This document shows positions 8,200 through 14,524 of a stretch of DNA of 14,524 bases, one piece after another (the stretch's first letter is position 1; each line of letters opens with the position of its first letter). Below the pieces are notes generated by a model that had not been told where the DNA came from, ran no database searches, and saw only the letters and a program-made list of their open reading frames with translations. A program made the translations under genes and the position numbers. The stretch lies in NCBI GenBank assembly GCA_030151885.1, contig JASLCG010000099.1:1-14524 (forward strand). Direction: 5' to 3'. This DNA comes from Bacteroides sp. Its GTDB lineage: Bacteria > Bacteroidota > Bacteroidia > Bacteroidales > Bacteroidaceae.

Positions 8200-9372
8200 T
8201 TAGCTTTTCATTTTTAAAATTTCTGATGCAGCCAATAAATAGGCACCAACTCCATAGACAGAGCTCATCTCTTTAGTAACTTGCTTAGGATTTGCCCCTA
8301 TTGGTTGTATCCAACCTAGTTTACCATTTTCATCAACAAATGATTGTAATGTTTTCCAAGCTTTTTCTAGTTTAGGTAGGTAGGTTTCTCTCTCTAATAT
8401 ATTTTCATTAATACCGTACGCAAGTGCATAAGTAATGAGAGAGCTAGCACTTGTTTCGGGCGATGGATAACTTTCGGGATCTAGTAAACTAGCATGCCAG
8501 TATCCATCTTCGTCCATTAGATTTACGAGTGTTGGTATAAACTCTTGATATAGATTTAAATAAAAGGTATAGTGGAAGTTGTCTTTAGGTATATTCTTTA
8601 AAAGGTTAACTAATGCTGCTGCTACCCAACCATTTCCACGCCCCCAGAAGACTGGTTTACCGTTATTTTCCACCTTATTGAAGTAGCTACTATCTCTGTA
8701 GAATAGTTTGTATTGAGGATTATATAGATGATGGTAAGTTCTTAGAAACTCCTCGTGCATAAAATTAATGTATGTTTCGTCTGCCGATAGGTTGTATAGC
8801 TCTACATAGACCATTGGGGCCATAAATAGGGCATCGCACCAGGTCCATGATTGTTTATTATGATAAACCATCTTATTATCAGGACTGTTCTTTATAATCC
8901 AATCTACCCGCTCTTTGGTTTCATCAATCATTTTAGGGTCTTTGTACTCTTGATACATCGCTAGGTAGAACTGTGCTATACAAAGTTCATCTGCATGATA
9001 AAGACTATACTTTGGGTAGGATTTGAAGTTATCAGGAATACGCCACTCGTTTAGATTGCCTATTTGGGTTAGCCACTCTTTGTACACTTTAGCTTCTTCA
9101 GGAAACTGTTTTTCAATACTATTGGCCCATACAGTAAGTCCTAGTAAAAAGGTTGAGTTTGTCCATGCATCTATACCATAGTCGTGTAGATACCCTGGAC
9201 TACCTTCTAGCGAGTACTTGAAATGTTCTACTTGCCAATCTGCTGTTTTATTTACTTTAGTAACGTAACTCTCTTCATCGGGGCTGTTTAAATAAAGTCG
9301 CTGGTCCGATTTACAAGAACCACATAACCAAACTAACAGAGCATAAAATAAAATATACCTTGTATTCTTCAT
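8200..9372 (-). CDS. GH105-family unsaturated uronyl (rhamnogalacturonyl-type) hydrolase lipoprotein
   Basis: This is a predicted glycoside hydrolase that removes a 4,5-unsaturated uronic acid from the non-reducing end of oligosaccharides made by polysaccharide lyases. It shows the (alpha/alpha)6-barrel pattern of GH105/YteR: D-A-W-T-N at 68-72, H126-A-D-E, T-W-C-D180-A-L-F-M-A-P with D180 as the likely catalytic acid, and W243-G-R-G-N-G-W249. The last motif separates it from GH88. The length of 390 residues fits one full domain. The signal ends in L-C-G-S-C (Cys20), but the next residues are K-S-D-Q, less acidic at once than in its neighbours, so a periplasmic-facing lipoprotein is more likely. 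It is the first gene of the operon, next to the divergent promoter. Its exact substrate (rhamnogalacturonan, arabinogalactan-protein glucuronide, ulvan or other) cannot be told. Confidence 0.9.
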   Translation of the reverse strand: MKNTRYILFYALLVWLCGSCKSDQRLYLNSPDEESYVTKVNKTADWQVEHFKYSLEGSPGYLHDYGIDAWTNSTFLLGLTVWANSIEKQFPEEAKVYKEWLTQIGNLNEWRIPDNFKSYPKYSLYHADELCIAQFYLAMYQEYKDPKMIDETKERVDWIIKNSPDNKMVYHNKQSWTWCDALFMAPMVYVELYNLSADETYINFMHEEFLRTYHHLYNPQYKLFYRDSSYFNKVENNGKPVFWGRGNGWVAAALVNLLKNIPKDNFHYTFYLNLYQEFIPTLVNLMDEDGYWHASLLDPESYPSPETSASSLITYALAYGINENILERETYLPKLEKAWKTLQSFVDENGKLGWIQPIGANPKQVTKEMSSVYGVGAYLLAASEILKMKS

Positions 9373-9403
9373 AAATAGATTTGATAGGTTTTTGTGTTCG
9401 AAG

Positions 9404-9411
9404 CAAACCTA
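9404..9411 (-). promoter_or_regulatory. Candidate -7 box (TAGGTTTG) for the GH105-susC-susD operon
   Basis: On the minus strand this reads TAGGTTTG, a full match to the Bacteroidota -7 consensus TAnnTTTG. It ends 31 nt before the GH105 start codon, which gives a short leader. No good -33 TTTG lies about 19-21 bp upstream (only a TTTAG-like sequence near 9431-9435), as expected for a promoter that needs an activator. Confidence 0.55.
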
Positions 9412-9435
9412 AGTTATTAAGCTATTTTTTCTAAA

Positions 9436-9479
9436 TATTTGTTTTGTTGTTTTTGCTCAATTGTTTTCTCTATTTGTTT
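9436..9479. repeat. Two 9-bp direct repeats, candidate operator of the hybrid regulator
   Basis: TATTTGTTT occurs at 9436-9444 and again at 9471-9479, 35 bp from start to start. Each copy is preceded a few bases upstream by TTTTCT. The nearer copy lies about 25 bp upstream of the operon's -7 box, where an AraC-type activator would be expected to bind. The region is T-rich on this strand, so chance similarity is a real alternative. Confidence 0.3.
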
Positions 9480-9602
9480 AAAGTTATGTAATTAGTTCAT
9501 TATCAACAGGTTCGTTTTGTGGGCTAGAGTGCGATAAATGTAGCTTTTAAAGATTCAAATTTCATAAAAATTATATAAAATAGTAGAATTCATTATTTTT
9601 AT

Positions 9603-9610
9603 TACTTTTG
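9603..9610 (+). promoter_or_regulatory. Candidate -7 box (TACTTTTG) for the hybrid two-component gene
   Basis: TACTTTTG fits TAnnTTTG and lies 67 nt upstream of the ATG at 9678. The matching -33 element is poor. This would give a leader of roughly 60 nt. Confidence 0.45.
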
Positions 9611-9677
9611 TTTATCTGTAAGCATTCTTAAAAAAGTGCAATCAAATGACCTTTTATAATCTATATACACAAATTCT

Positions 9678-12600
9678 ATGCGTAAGCTTTTTTTATTTTT
9701 TATTGTGCTTAGTGTACATATATCAGTAGCCACTGCTACCCATTTAGACTATAAGTTTAGGACGATGTCGCCAAAAGGGGGCTTGTTTTACGATGGTATT
9801 TCTGCTGTAGAGCAAGATCGAATTGGCTTTATTTGGATATTAGTGGGTAATGATTTGTTAAGATTTGATGGTTACGAATATAAAAAATATGGTGATAAGC
9901 TGGCGGCAAATGTGTACGACTCAAGGTGGAATATAAATGATATTAGCACTACTTATAATGGTGAACTGATTGTTGCAACGGATAAAGGGGTGTTCAAATA
10001 TGCATCGGATATTGACTCTTTTGAATTGCTTGCCAATGTTGAAAAGATCAATTTATTAAGAAAAGGAAGTAATGAAAATGATCTTTGGATGGTGTCTGAT
10101 AATACTCTATTTAGGTATGATATGGCCGATAAGAGACTAGACCCGGTGTTTTATAATGGGCATAAAGTTCAAAATATCTCTAAGATAATAAACACGGCTG
10201 AGGAGACTCTTTTTGCCACCTATTATAACCAGATTTATGTGAAAAATAACTTAGATAAGACCGACTCTTTGAAACTATTTATCCGACTGGAGGATAGAAG
10301 TATGATTACTGATATGGCTGTAAAAGAGGGTGATTTATGGGTTTTATTGAGAGGAGGTAGTTTACAGCAATTCAATATTAAAGAGCAAAGATTAAATCAA
10401 GCTATAAATTTATCGTCCAAAGGGTATGAGAAGTGTTTACTGATTGATAAAAATCAGAATATATGGATTGGAACGCAACAGGGACTGATTATTCTTAACC
10501 TAGAAAAGAACCTATCAAAATTTTGTGTACACTCCGATTTAGATGAGTTTTCTTTGCCTAATAGCTCTATTTGGAATATACTAGAAGACGAAAATCAGAA
10601 CATATGGATTGGGACCTACTCGGGTGGGTTATGTTATATTAATTTAGATGAATCTGAATGGTTTAATACGTATAATGCCCGAAACTCGGCGATGTTGGGT
10701 AACACCATCAGCTCCTTTGCAGAAAATGAGCGTTACTTATGGATTGGTACTGAAGGGGCAGGCATAAATCGAATCAACAAAGAGACTAATGAAATTGCGT
10801 ATTTTAACCACGTTTCAAATAAAAATAGTTTGCCACACAATAACGTTAAAAGTTTAGCCCTATTGCCAAATGGTGATTTGTGGATTGCTATGTTTAAAGG
10901 AGGTTTAAGTAAATACTCATCAGCAGACAATAAGTTTACTAACTATACTAAGAATAATGATAGCAAATACAAGCTACTATCTAACGATTTACGTAAAATT
11001 ATTTATGATGGAGATGGGGGACTTTGGATTGCGTATCAGTTAAATAAGGTTGTAATCTCTTATATTTCGCTCAAAAACAGAACTATAAAACACTATAATT
11101 ATACAGACGGTACAGCTGTTGGTAATAAGTTTATTTATGATGTCTCTATGGGAAATGATGGGAGGGTCTATTTTGTAACTAGAGAGGGAATTTACACCAC
11201 TTCTAAAGAGGAAGATGCAATTCGTAAAATAGAGAGTTCTTATAACAATACGCACTTGAAAGCACAAGCGTGCTGGATCGATAAATCGGATACAATATGG
11301 CTAGGCACGGTTTATAATGGATTACTAAAAGCGGCTCTAAATCATGATCATATTGAGTTTGAACAGGTGGTGGCTGCACAGAATTTTACTACAATTGTTT
11401 CATTGTGCAAAGATGAGAAAGATATGGTTTGGTTTGGTACGGACAATGGACTTTATCAATATACCGGTAAGCTTTACTCTTACGATGTAAATGAAGGTTT
11501 TCAAGGCCAGGTTTATTATCCGTTATCGGCCTATAAAAGTATGTATAGTAACTATATATACTTTGGAGGAACGAATGGATATACAAAGTTTCTGCCAGAT
11601 GCCATCAGCTTGAATACTGTTATACCTAGACCGATTATATCTAATATTGTAGTTGATAATAACTCCTTTACACTGCAAGATGTTGAGGATAAAGAGGTTG
11701 TTCTGGATTATAAAATGAAAAACTTTGGTTTTAAATTGGCCTCTAATAATTACCTCGTTCCTGCCAAAAATAAATTTAAATATCGGTTAAAAGGGTATGA
11801 TAATAGGTGGCTGGATGCTGATGCAACTAGTCGTTTGGTGCAGTTTACGAAAGTGCCAGCAGGGCGTTATCAGCTTGAGGTGTTGACTGCCAATAATGAT
11901 GGATTGTGGAATGAGACACCTTTAACCCTATCTATTCGTAAGAAAAGTTCGCCTTGGTTAAGCGGTCCAGCATATTTCCTTTACTCAGTGCTGATACTGG
12001 GGGTTATATTAAGTATTATTTACTATTACTATGAGCGACGTAAATTGGAGGTACAGCTCTATTTAGATCGGATAGAACGAGATAAGGATAGACAATTGTA
12101 TAATTCTCAAATGCAGTTTTTTACCAACATATCTCATGACTTTAGAACTCCTTTATCTTTAATCTTAGGTGTACTTGATAATATAAAACAAGAGGGGGTT
12201 AAGGAGTATTATTACGACATCTTGAGGAATAATGGAAACAGACTTCTGGGTTTAGTTAATGAGTTAATGGATTTTAGAAAGGTAGAGAGTGGTTCGATTA
12301 CTCTAGTTCCATCTGCCAATAACATAAATAAACTTGTGGAAGAGATTACATCTGATTTTAAGGAATCTTTTCTGAATAAAGGGTTGGACTTTACTGTTCA
12401 GCTAGATCCAGAGCTTGATAATGCGTTATTAAGCTTTGATAAAAATGTTGTAGAGAAAATCATCTTAAACCTTTTAAATAATGCGCTTAAGTACACGAAT
12501 GTTGGTGCTGTTAAAATAACGACACTAGGGACTAATATCCCCTTCAAATCGAATCATAAGCATAGCTATAGCATTGGTGAGCTAGATACAGATTATTTTT

Positions 12601-13712
12601 CTATTGTGATAGAAGACACAGGTGTGGGTGTTTCAGAAAAATCGATAGAGAGTGTGTTTAAAAGATATTACCAAGTGAACGCTACTGCCGATAAGCATCT
12701 AGGTACAGGGGTGGGGCTAGCGTTAGTTAAAAGCCTAGTCGTGTTGCAAAAAAGTGTTATTACTATCTTCAGTGAACGAGATTGTGGTACCGACTTTGTA
12801 GTACAGATACCCAAGGTTGTGGTGAGTGAAGCTGAAGGTATGTCAGTAGGAAAAATAGATGGTAACAACGAAGAAAATAATGGGGTAATTTATGATGCTG
12901 AAATAACTGAGAAAATTAAAGCAAGTGATTTGTTATTTAATGAGAAGAAAAGAATTTTAATTGTTGAGGATAATACAGATTTACGAACTCTATTAATGGA
13001 CTATTTGTCGCCTTACTACGATGTATTTGGGCTTGAAGATGGCGATGAAGTGGCCGAGTTTATAGAGCATAAAACAATAGACCTGATTATAAGTGATATA
13101 ATGATGCCTATTAAAGATGGTGTAACGCTATGTAAAGAGCTGAAAAGTAAAATTGAAACGTCGCATATTCCTTTTATATTACTGACGGCTAAAACAGAAA
13201 TAGATAGTAAAATTGAGGGGGTGGGCTCTGGTGCAGATTTATACTTAGAGAAGCCAGTAGATTTTGCACTGCTACTGATTTCAGTTAGCAATATTTTTAA
13301 GCAGCAAGAGAAGTTGAGAGAGCATTATGCAAAAAACTTCTTTGTAGAAGATATAGACCTATCAGTAAATAAACAAGAGAATGAGTTCTTGAAAAAGATA
13401 ATTGAAATTGTAGATAATAATTTGACTAATAAAGGATTAGATGTTAATTTTATATCGGCAGAAATAGGAATGAGTAGAAGTAAACTATACTCCAAATTAA
13501 AAACCTTGACAGGCAAGTCTATTGTAGAGTTTATATTAGAATATAAGCTAAGAAAAGCTGCAAAAACTCTTATTGAAGAAAATGTATCTATAACAGAAGT
13601 GATGAACTCAATAGGTATGAAGAGTCAGTCGTATTTTACGACAGTTTTCAAGAAAGAGTTTGGTGAGACGCCAGCTGCATTTGTTACAAAATATAAAAAA
13701 GGAGATATATAA
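9678..13712 (+). CDS. Hybrid two-component system sensor/regulator (HTCS) of the PUL
   Basis: A one-protein signal system that binds a breakdown product in the periplasm and activates the neighbouring PUL. After a signal peptide (about 1-21) come two beta-propellers (about 22-660) with repeated Reg_prop motifs such as N-I-W-I-G-T and D-L-W-I-A. A Y_Y_Y domain follows (about 675-755), then a transmembrane helix (about 762-784). The kinase has the H-box I-S-H820-D-F-R-T-P, N-box N931-L-L-N-N-A, G1 box D980-T-G-V-G-V and G2 box L1008-G-T-G-V-G-L. The receiver (about 1091-1200) has V-E-D-N and phospho-acceptor D1140 in S-D-I-M-M-P. The AraC-type HTH output domain is at about 1235-1344. All catalytic residues are present and 1344 residues is the usual size. 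The gene is divergent from GH105-susC-susD, the classic layout for direct control. The signal molecule is unknown. Confidence 0.97.
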   Translation: MRKLFLFFIVLSVHISVATATHLDYKFRTMSPKGGLFYDGISAVEQDRIGFIWILVGNDLLRFDGYEYKKYGDKLAANVYDSRWNINDISTTYNGELIVATDKGVFKYASDIDSFELLANVEKINLLRKGSNENDLWMVSDNTLFRYDMADKRLDPVFYNGHKVQNISKIINTAEETLFATYYNQIYVKNNLDKTDSLKLFIRLEDRSMITDMAVKEGDLWVLLRGGSLQQFNIKEQRLNQAINLSSKGYEKCLLIDKNQNIWIGTQQGLIILNLEKNLSKFCVHSDLDEFSLPNSSIWNILEDENQNIWIGTYSGGLCYINLDESEWFNTYNARNSAMLGNTISSFAENERYLWIGTEGAGINRINKETNEIAYFNHVSNKNSLPHNNVKSLALLPNGDLWIAMFKGGLSKYSSADNKFTNYTKNNDSKYKLLSNDLRKIIYDGDGGLWIAYQLNKVVISYISLKNRTIKHYNYTDGTAVGNKFIYDVSMGNDGRVYFVTREGIYTTSKEEDAIRKIESSYNNTHLKAQACWIDKSDTIWLGTVYNGLLKAALNHDHIEFEQVVAAQNFTTIVSLCKDEKDMVWFGTDNGLYQYTGKLYSYDVNEGFQGQVYYPLSAYKSMYSNYIYFGGTNGYTKFLPDAISLNTVIPRPIISNIVVDNNSFTLQDVEDKEVVLDYKMKNFGFKLASNNYLVPAKNKFKYRLKGYDNRWLDADATSRLVQFTKVPAGRYQLEVLTANNDGLWNETPLTLSIRKKSSPWLSGPAYFLYSVLILGVILSIIYYYYERRKLEVQLYLDRIERDKDRQLYNSQMQFFTNISHDFRTPLSLILGVLDNIKQEGVKEYYYDILRNNGNRLLGLVNELMDFRKVESGSITLVPSANNINKLVEEITSDFKESFLNKGLDFTVQLDPELDNALLSFDKNVVEKIILNLLNNALKYTNVGAVKITTLGTNIPFKSNHKHSYSIGELDTDYFSIVIEDTGVGVSEKSIESVFKRYYQVNATADKHLGTGVGLALVKSLVVLQKSVITIFSERDCGTDFVVQIPKVVVSEAEGMSVGKIDGNNEENNGVIYDAEITEKIKASDLLFNEKKRILIVEDNTDLRTLLMDYLSPYYDVFGLEDGDEVAEFIEHKTIDLIISDIMMPIKDGVTLCKELKSKIETSHIPFILLTAKTEIDSKIEGVGSGADLYLEKPVDFALLLISVSNIFKQQEKLREHYAKNFFVEDIDLSVNKQENEFLKKIIEIVDNNLTNKGLDVNFISAEIGMSRSKLYSKLKTLTGKSIVEFILEYKLRKAAKTLIEENVSITEVMNSIGMKSQSYFTTVFKKEFGETPAAFVTKYKKGDI
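10450..10615 (+). repeat. Near-identical 25-bp direct repeat inside the sensor propeller
   Basis: Positions 10450-10474 and 10591-10615 match at 23 of 25 bases. The copies are 141 bp (47 codons) apart, which is one propeller blade. Both encode the N-Q-N-I-W-I-G-T blade motif. Both differences are in third codon positions, so shared protein constraint explains much of the match, although blade duplication or conversion is possible. Confidence 0.6.
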
Positions 13713-13780
13713 ATAGAAAGCCTGATTATTATGGAATTGAACTTAACTAAAATATGAAATGCTAAAGAATGAATCTTATC

Positions 13781-13815
13781 CTATCGAAGTATGAGTTGAT
13801 AGTAGTAATTTTTTT
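13781..13815 (+). terminator. Weak possible terminator after the HTCS gene
   Basis: A 7-bp stem (13781-13787 with 13796-13802, one G/T pair) closes an 8-nt loop. A run of seven T begins a few bases later and ends at 13815. The stem is short, AT-rich and not directly joined to the T-run, so this is only a candidate. The rest of the 263-bp gap between the two plus-strand genes shows no gene. Confidence 0.3.
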
Positions 13816-13897
13816 GAACAGTTATTGTGGAATAGTTATTTAAAATGCCGAAGCTATTATTTTAATACTAAATATTTTTATAAAGAGATAACTTGTA

Positions 13898-13905
13898 TAT
13901 ATTTG
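13898..13905 (+). promoter_or_regulatory. Candidate -7 box (TATATTTG) for the ECF sigma gene
   Basis: TATATTTG is a full match to TAnnTTTG, 70 nt upstream of the ATG at 13976. No clear -33 TTTG is seen at the usual distance. It supports transcription of the sigma gene separately from the HTCS gene. Confidence 0.45.
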
Positions 13906-13975
13906 TTAAGGCATATTATAATAAATATAAAAAAATAACACATATTGAGCTTTAACCTGTAAGCTGAAACGTAAA

Positions 13976-14503
13976 ATGATAGATTTAAAACATAAAACAG
14001 GCAACTTTGATGAGGTTGCATTGGCACGTATTATAGATAAATTTGCAGACGATTTATTTATATATACTTGTTGTATTGTAAAATCAAAAAGCTTAGCAGA
14101 AGAGGTTGTCGATGATGTGTTTATTGAACTTTGGAAGAATAGGCAGAGTGTGTGCCAAATTGAAAATATGAAGTCTTGGCTTTTGGTCTTAGCTCGTAAT
14201 AAATCCATATCTATGCTGCGTAAAGAGCAACGACACAGCTACCACACGCTTTTGGATGATGAAGCTTTCGAGATTGCTTGTAGTTTTCAAACACCCGACG
14301 AGCAAATAATAAGTTCGGAAGAGGTGGCAAATATTAATGCTGCTATCGGTAACTTACCACCTAGATGCCAAGAGGTTTTTGTATTGGCCAAGATTCAAAA
14401 ACTACCTTATAAAGAAATTTCTTCTATCTTAAATATTTCAGTAAAAACTATTAATGCCCACATTGCTAAAGCATTATCGGTAATTTTTGAAGCTATTAAT
14501 TAA
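13976..14503 (+). CDS. ECF-family RNA polymerase sigma factor (sigma-70 regions 2 and 4)
   Basis: This is a predicted extracytoplasmic-function sigma factor that redirects RNA polymerase to a small set of promoters. Region 2 spans about residues 20-88, with L-A-E-E-V-V-D-D-V-F-I-E-L-W-K-N-R and M-K-S-W-L-L-V-L-A-R-N-K. Region 4 spans about 115-170, with L-P-P-R-C-Q-E-V-F-V-L and the HTH Y-K-E-I-S-S-I-L-N-I-S-V-K-T-I-N-A-H-I-A-K-A. The length of 175 residues is typical. In Bacteroidota such genes usually precede a FecR-type anti-sigma gene and a SusC-like transporter carrying an STN domain. Here the next ATG is at 14521, at the window edge. The SusC in this window has no STN domain and sits under the HTCS, so the target of this sigma factor is probably a separate locus to the right. 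Confidence 0.93.
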   Translation: MIDLKHKTGNFDEVALARIIDKFADDLFIYTCCIVKSKSLAEEVVDDVFIELWKNRQSVCQIENMKSWLLVLARNKSISMLRKEQRHSYHTLLDDEAFEIACSFQTPDEQIISSEEVANINAAIGNLPPRCQEVFVLAKIQKLPYKEISSILNISVKTINAHIAKALSVIFEAIN

Positions 14504-14524
14504 AATTAATAAAAAAAAGTATGT

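Larger units (their letters stand above)
9373..9677. promoter_or_regulatory. Divergent control region between the PUL operon and its regulator
   Basis: This 305-bp, very AT-rich stretch contains no gene. It separates the minus-strand GH105-susC-susD operon from the plus-strand hybrid two-component gene, so it must hold both promoters and probably the operator of the regulator. I see a -7 box for each direction and a pair of 9-bp direct repeats, listed separately. The part between about 9480 and 9600 shows nothing further that I can support. Confidence 0.7.

Noticed and set aside
13016..13291. A 91-codon minus-strand reading frame over the receiver domain of the HTCS
   Set aside because: It is a Ser/Ile-rich shadow of the conserved receiver sequence, with no start signal or family match.
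13833..13857. Imperfect inverted repeat (AATAGTT with a distant AGCTATT) before the sigma gene
   Set aside because: It is short, AT-rich, with one G/T pair and a long loop, and is not followed by a T-run. Chance is sufficient to explain it.
13906..14208. A 100-codon minus-strand reading frame over the ECF sigma gene
   Set aside because: It lies opposite a clear sigma-70 family gene, has no recognisable domain and its composition is what the reverse of an AT-rich gene gives.
1..14524. Search for CRISPR arrays, tRNA or rRNA genes, insertion sequences and integrase or transposase genes
   Set aside because: No repeat-spacer pattern, cloverleaf, rRNA-like segment or mobile-element gene was seen. 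All long reading frames are explained by the listed genes.

Overview
The window looks like part of the chromosome of an AT-rich Bacteroidota, most likely order Bacteroidales. It holds a compact SusC/SusD-type polysaccharide (or glycoconjugate) utilization locus (PUL) with its own hybrid two-component regulator, and the start of a second regulatory unit driven by an ECF sigma factor. Evidence for the phylum: a SusC/SusD pair, a one-protein hybrid two-component system, a BACON domain, lipoproteins with acidic residues after the lipobox Cys, start codons without Shine-Dalgarno sequences, and TAnnTTTG-type -7 boxes. I cannot name the genus.

Minus-strand operon, read from 9372 down to 1: a GH105 unsaturated-uronyl hydrolase lipoprotein; a SusC TonB-dependent transporter; a SusD surface lipoprotein; a strong hairpin with a U-rich tail; a BACON / galactose-binding-like / M60 metallopeptidase lipoprotein; and, 3 bp later, a lipoprotein with two bacterial Ig-like (BIG_2) domains and the start of a discoidin (F5/8C) domain. 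The reading frame of this last gene is broken by an apparent 1-nt deletion at about 39-41. The sequence from 38 down to 1 continues the domain in another frame.

Plus strand: after a 305-bp divergent promoter region (9373-9677) comes a 1344-residue hybrid two-component system (periplasmic two-propeller sensor, Y_Y_Y, TM, histidine kinase, receiver, AraC-type output), which presumably senses a glycan fragment and activates the divergent operon. After a 263-bp gap comes an ECF sigma factor (13976-14503). An ATG at 14521 may start its anti-sigma partner, cut by the window edge.

Inferred joint function: the M60 protein and the BIG_2/discoidin protein sit on the outer surface and bind and cut a glycosylated protein. 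SusD/SusC capture and import the released material. The GH105 enzyme removes a terminal 4,5-unsaturated uronic acid, probably in the periplasm. An O-glycopeptidase-family protease beside an unsaturated-uronide hydrolase suggests a glycoprotein or proteoglycan substrate rather than a simple polysaccharide. This is inference: no polysaccharide lyase is present in the window. Each component belongs to a known family, and I did not find a wholly new type of system.
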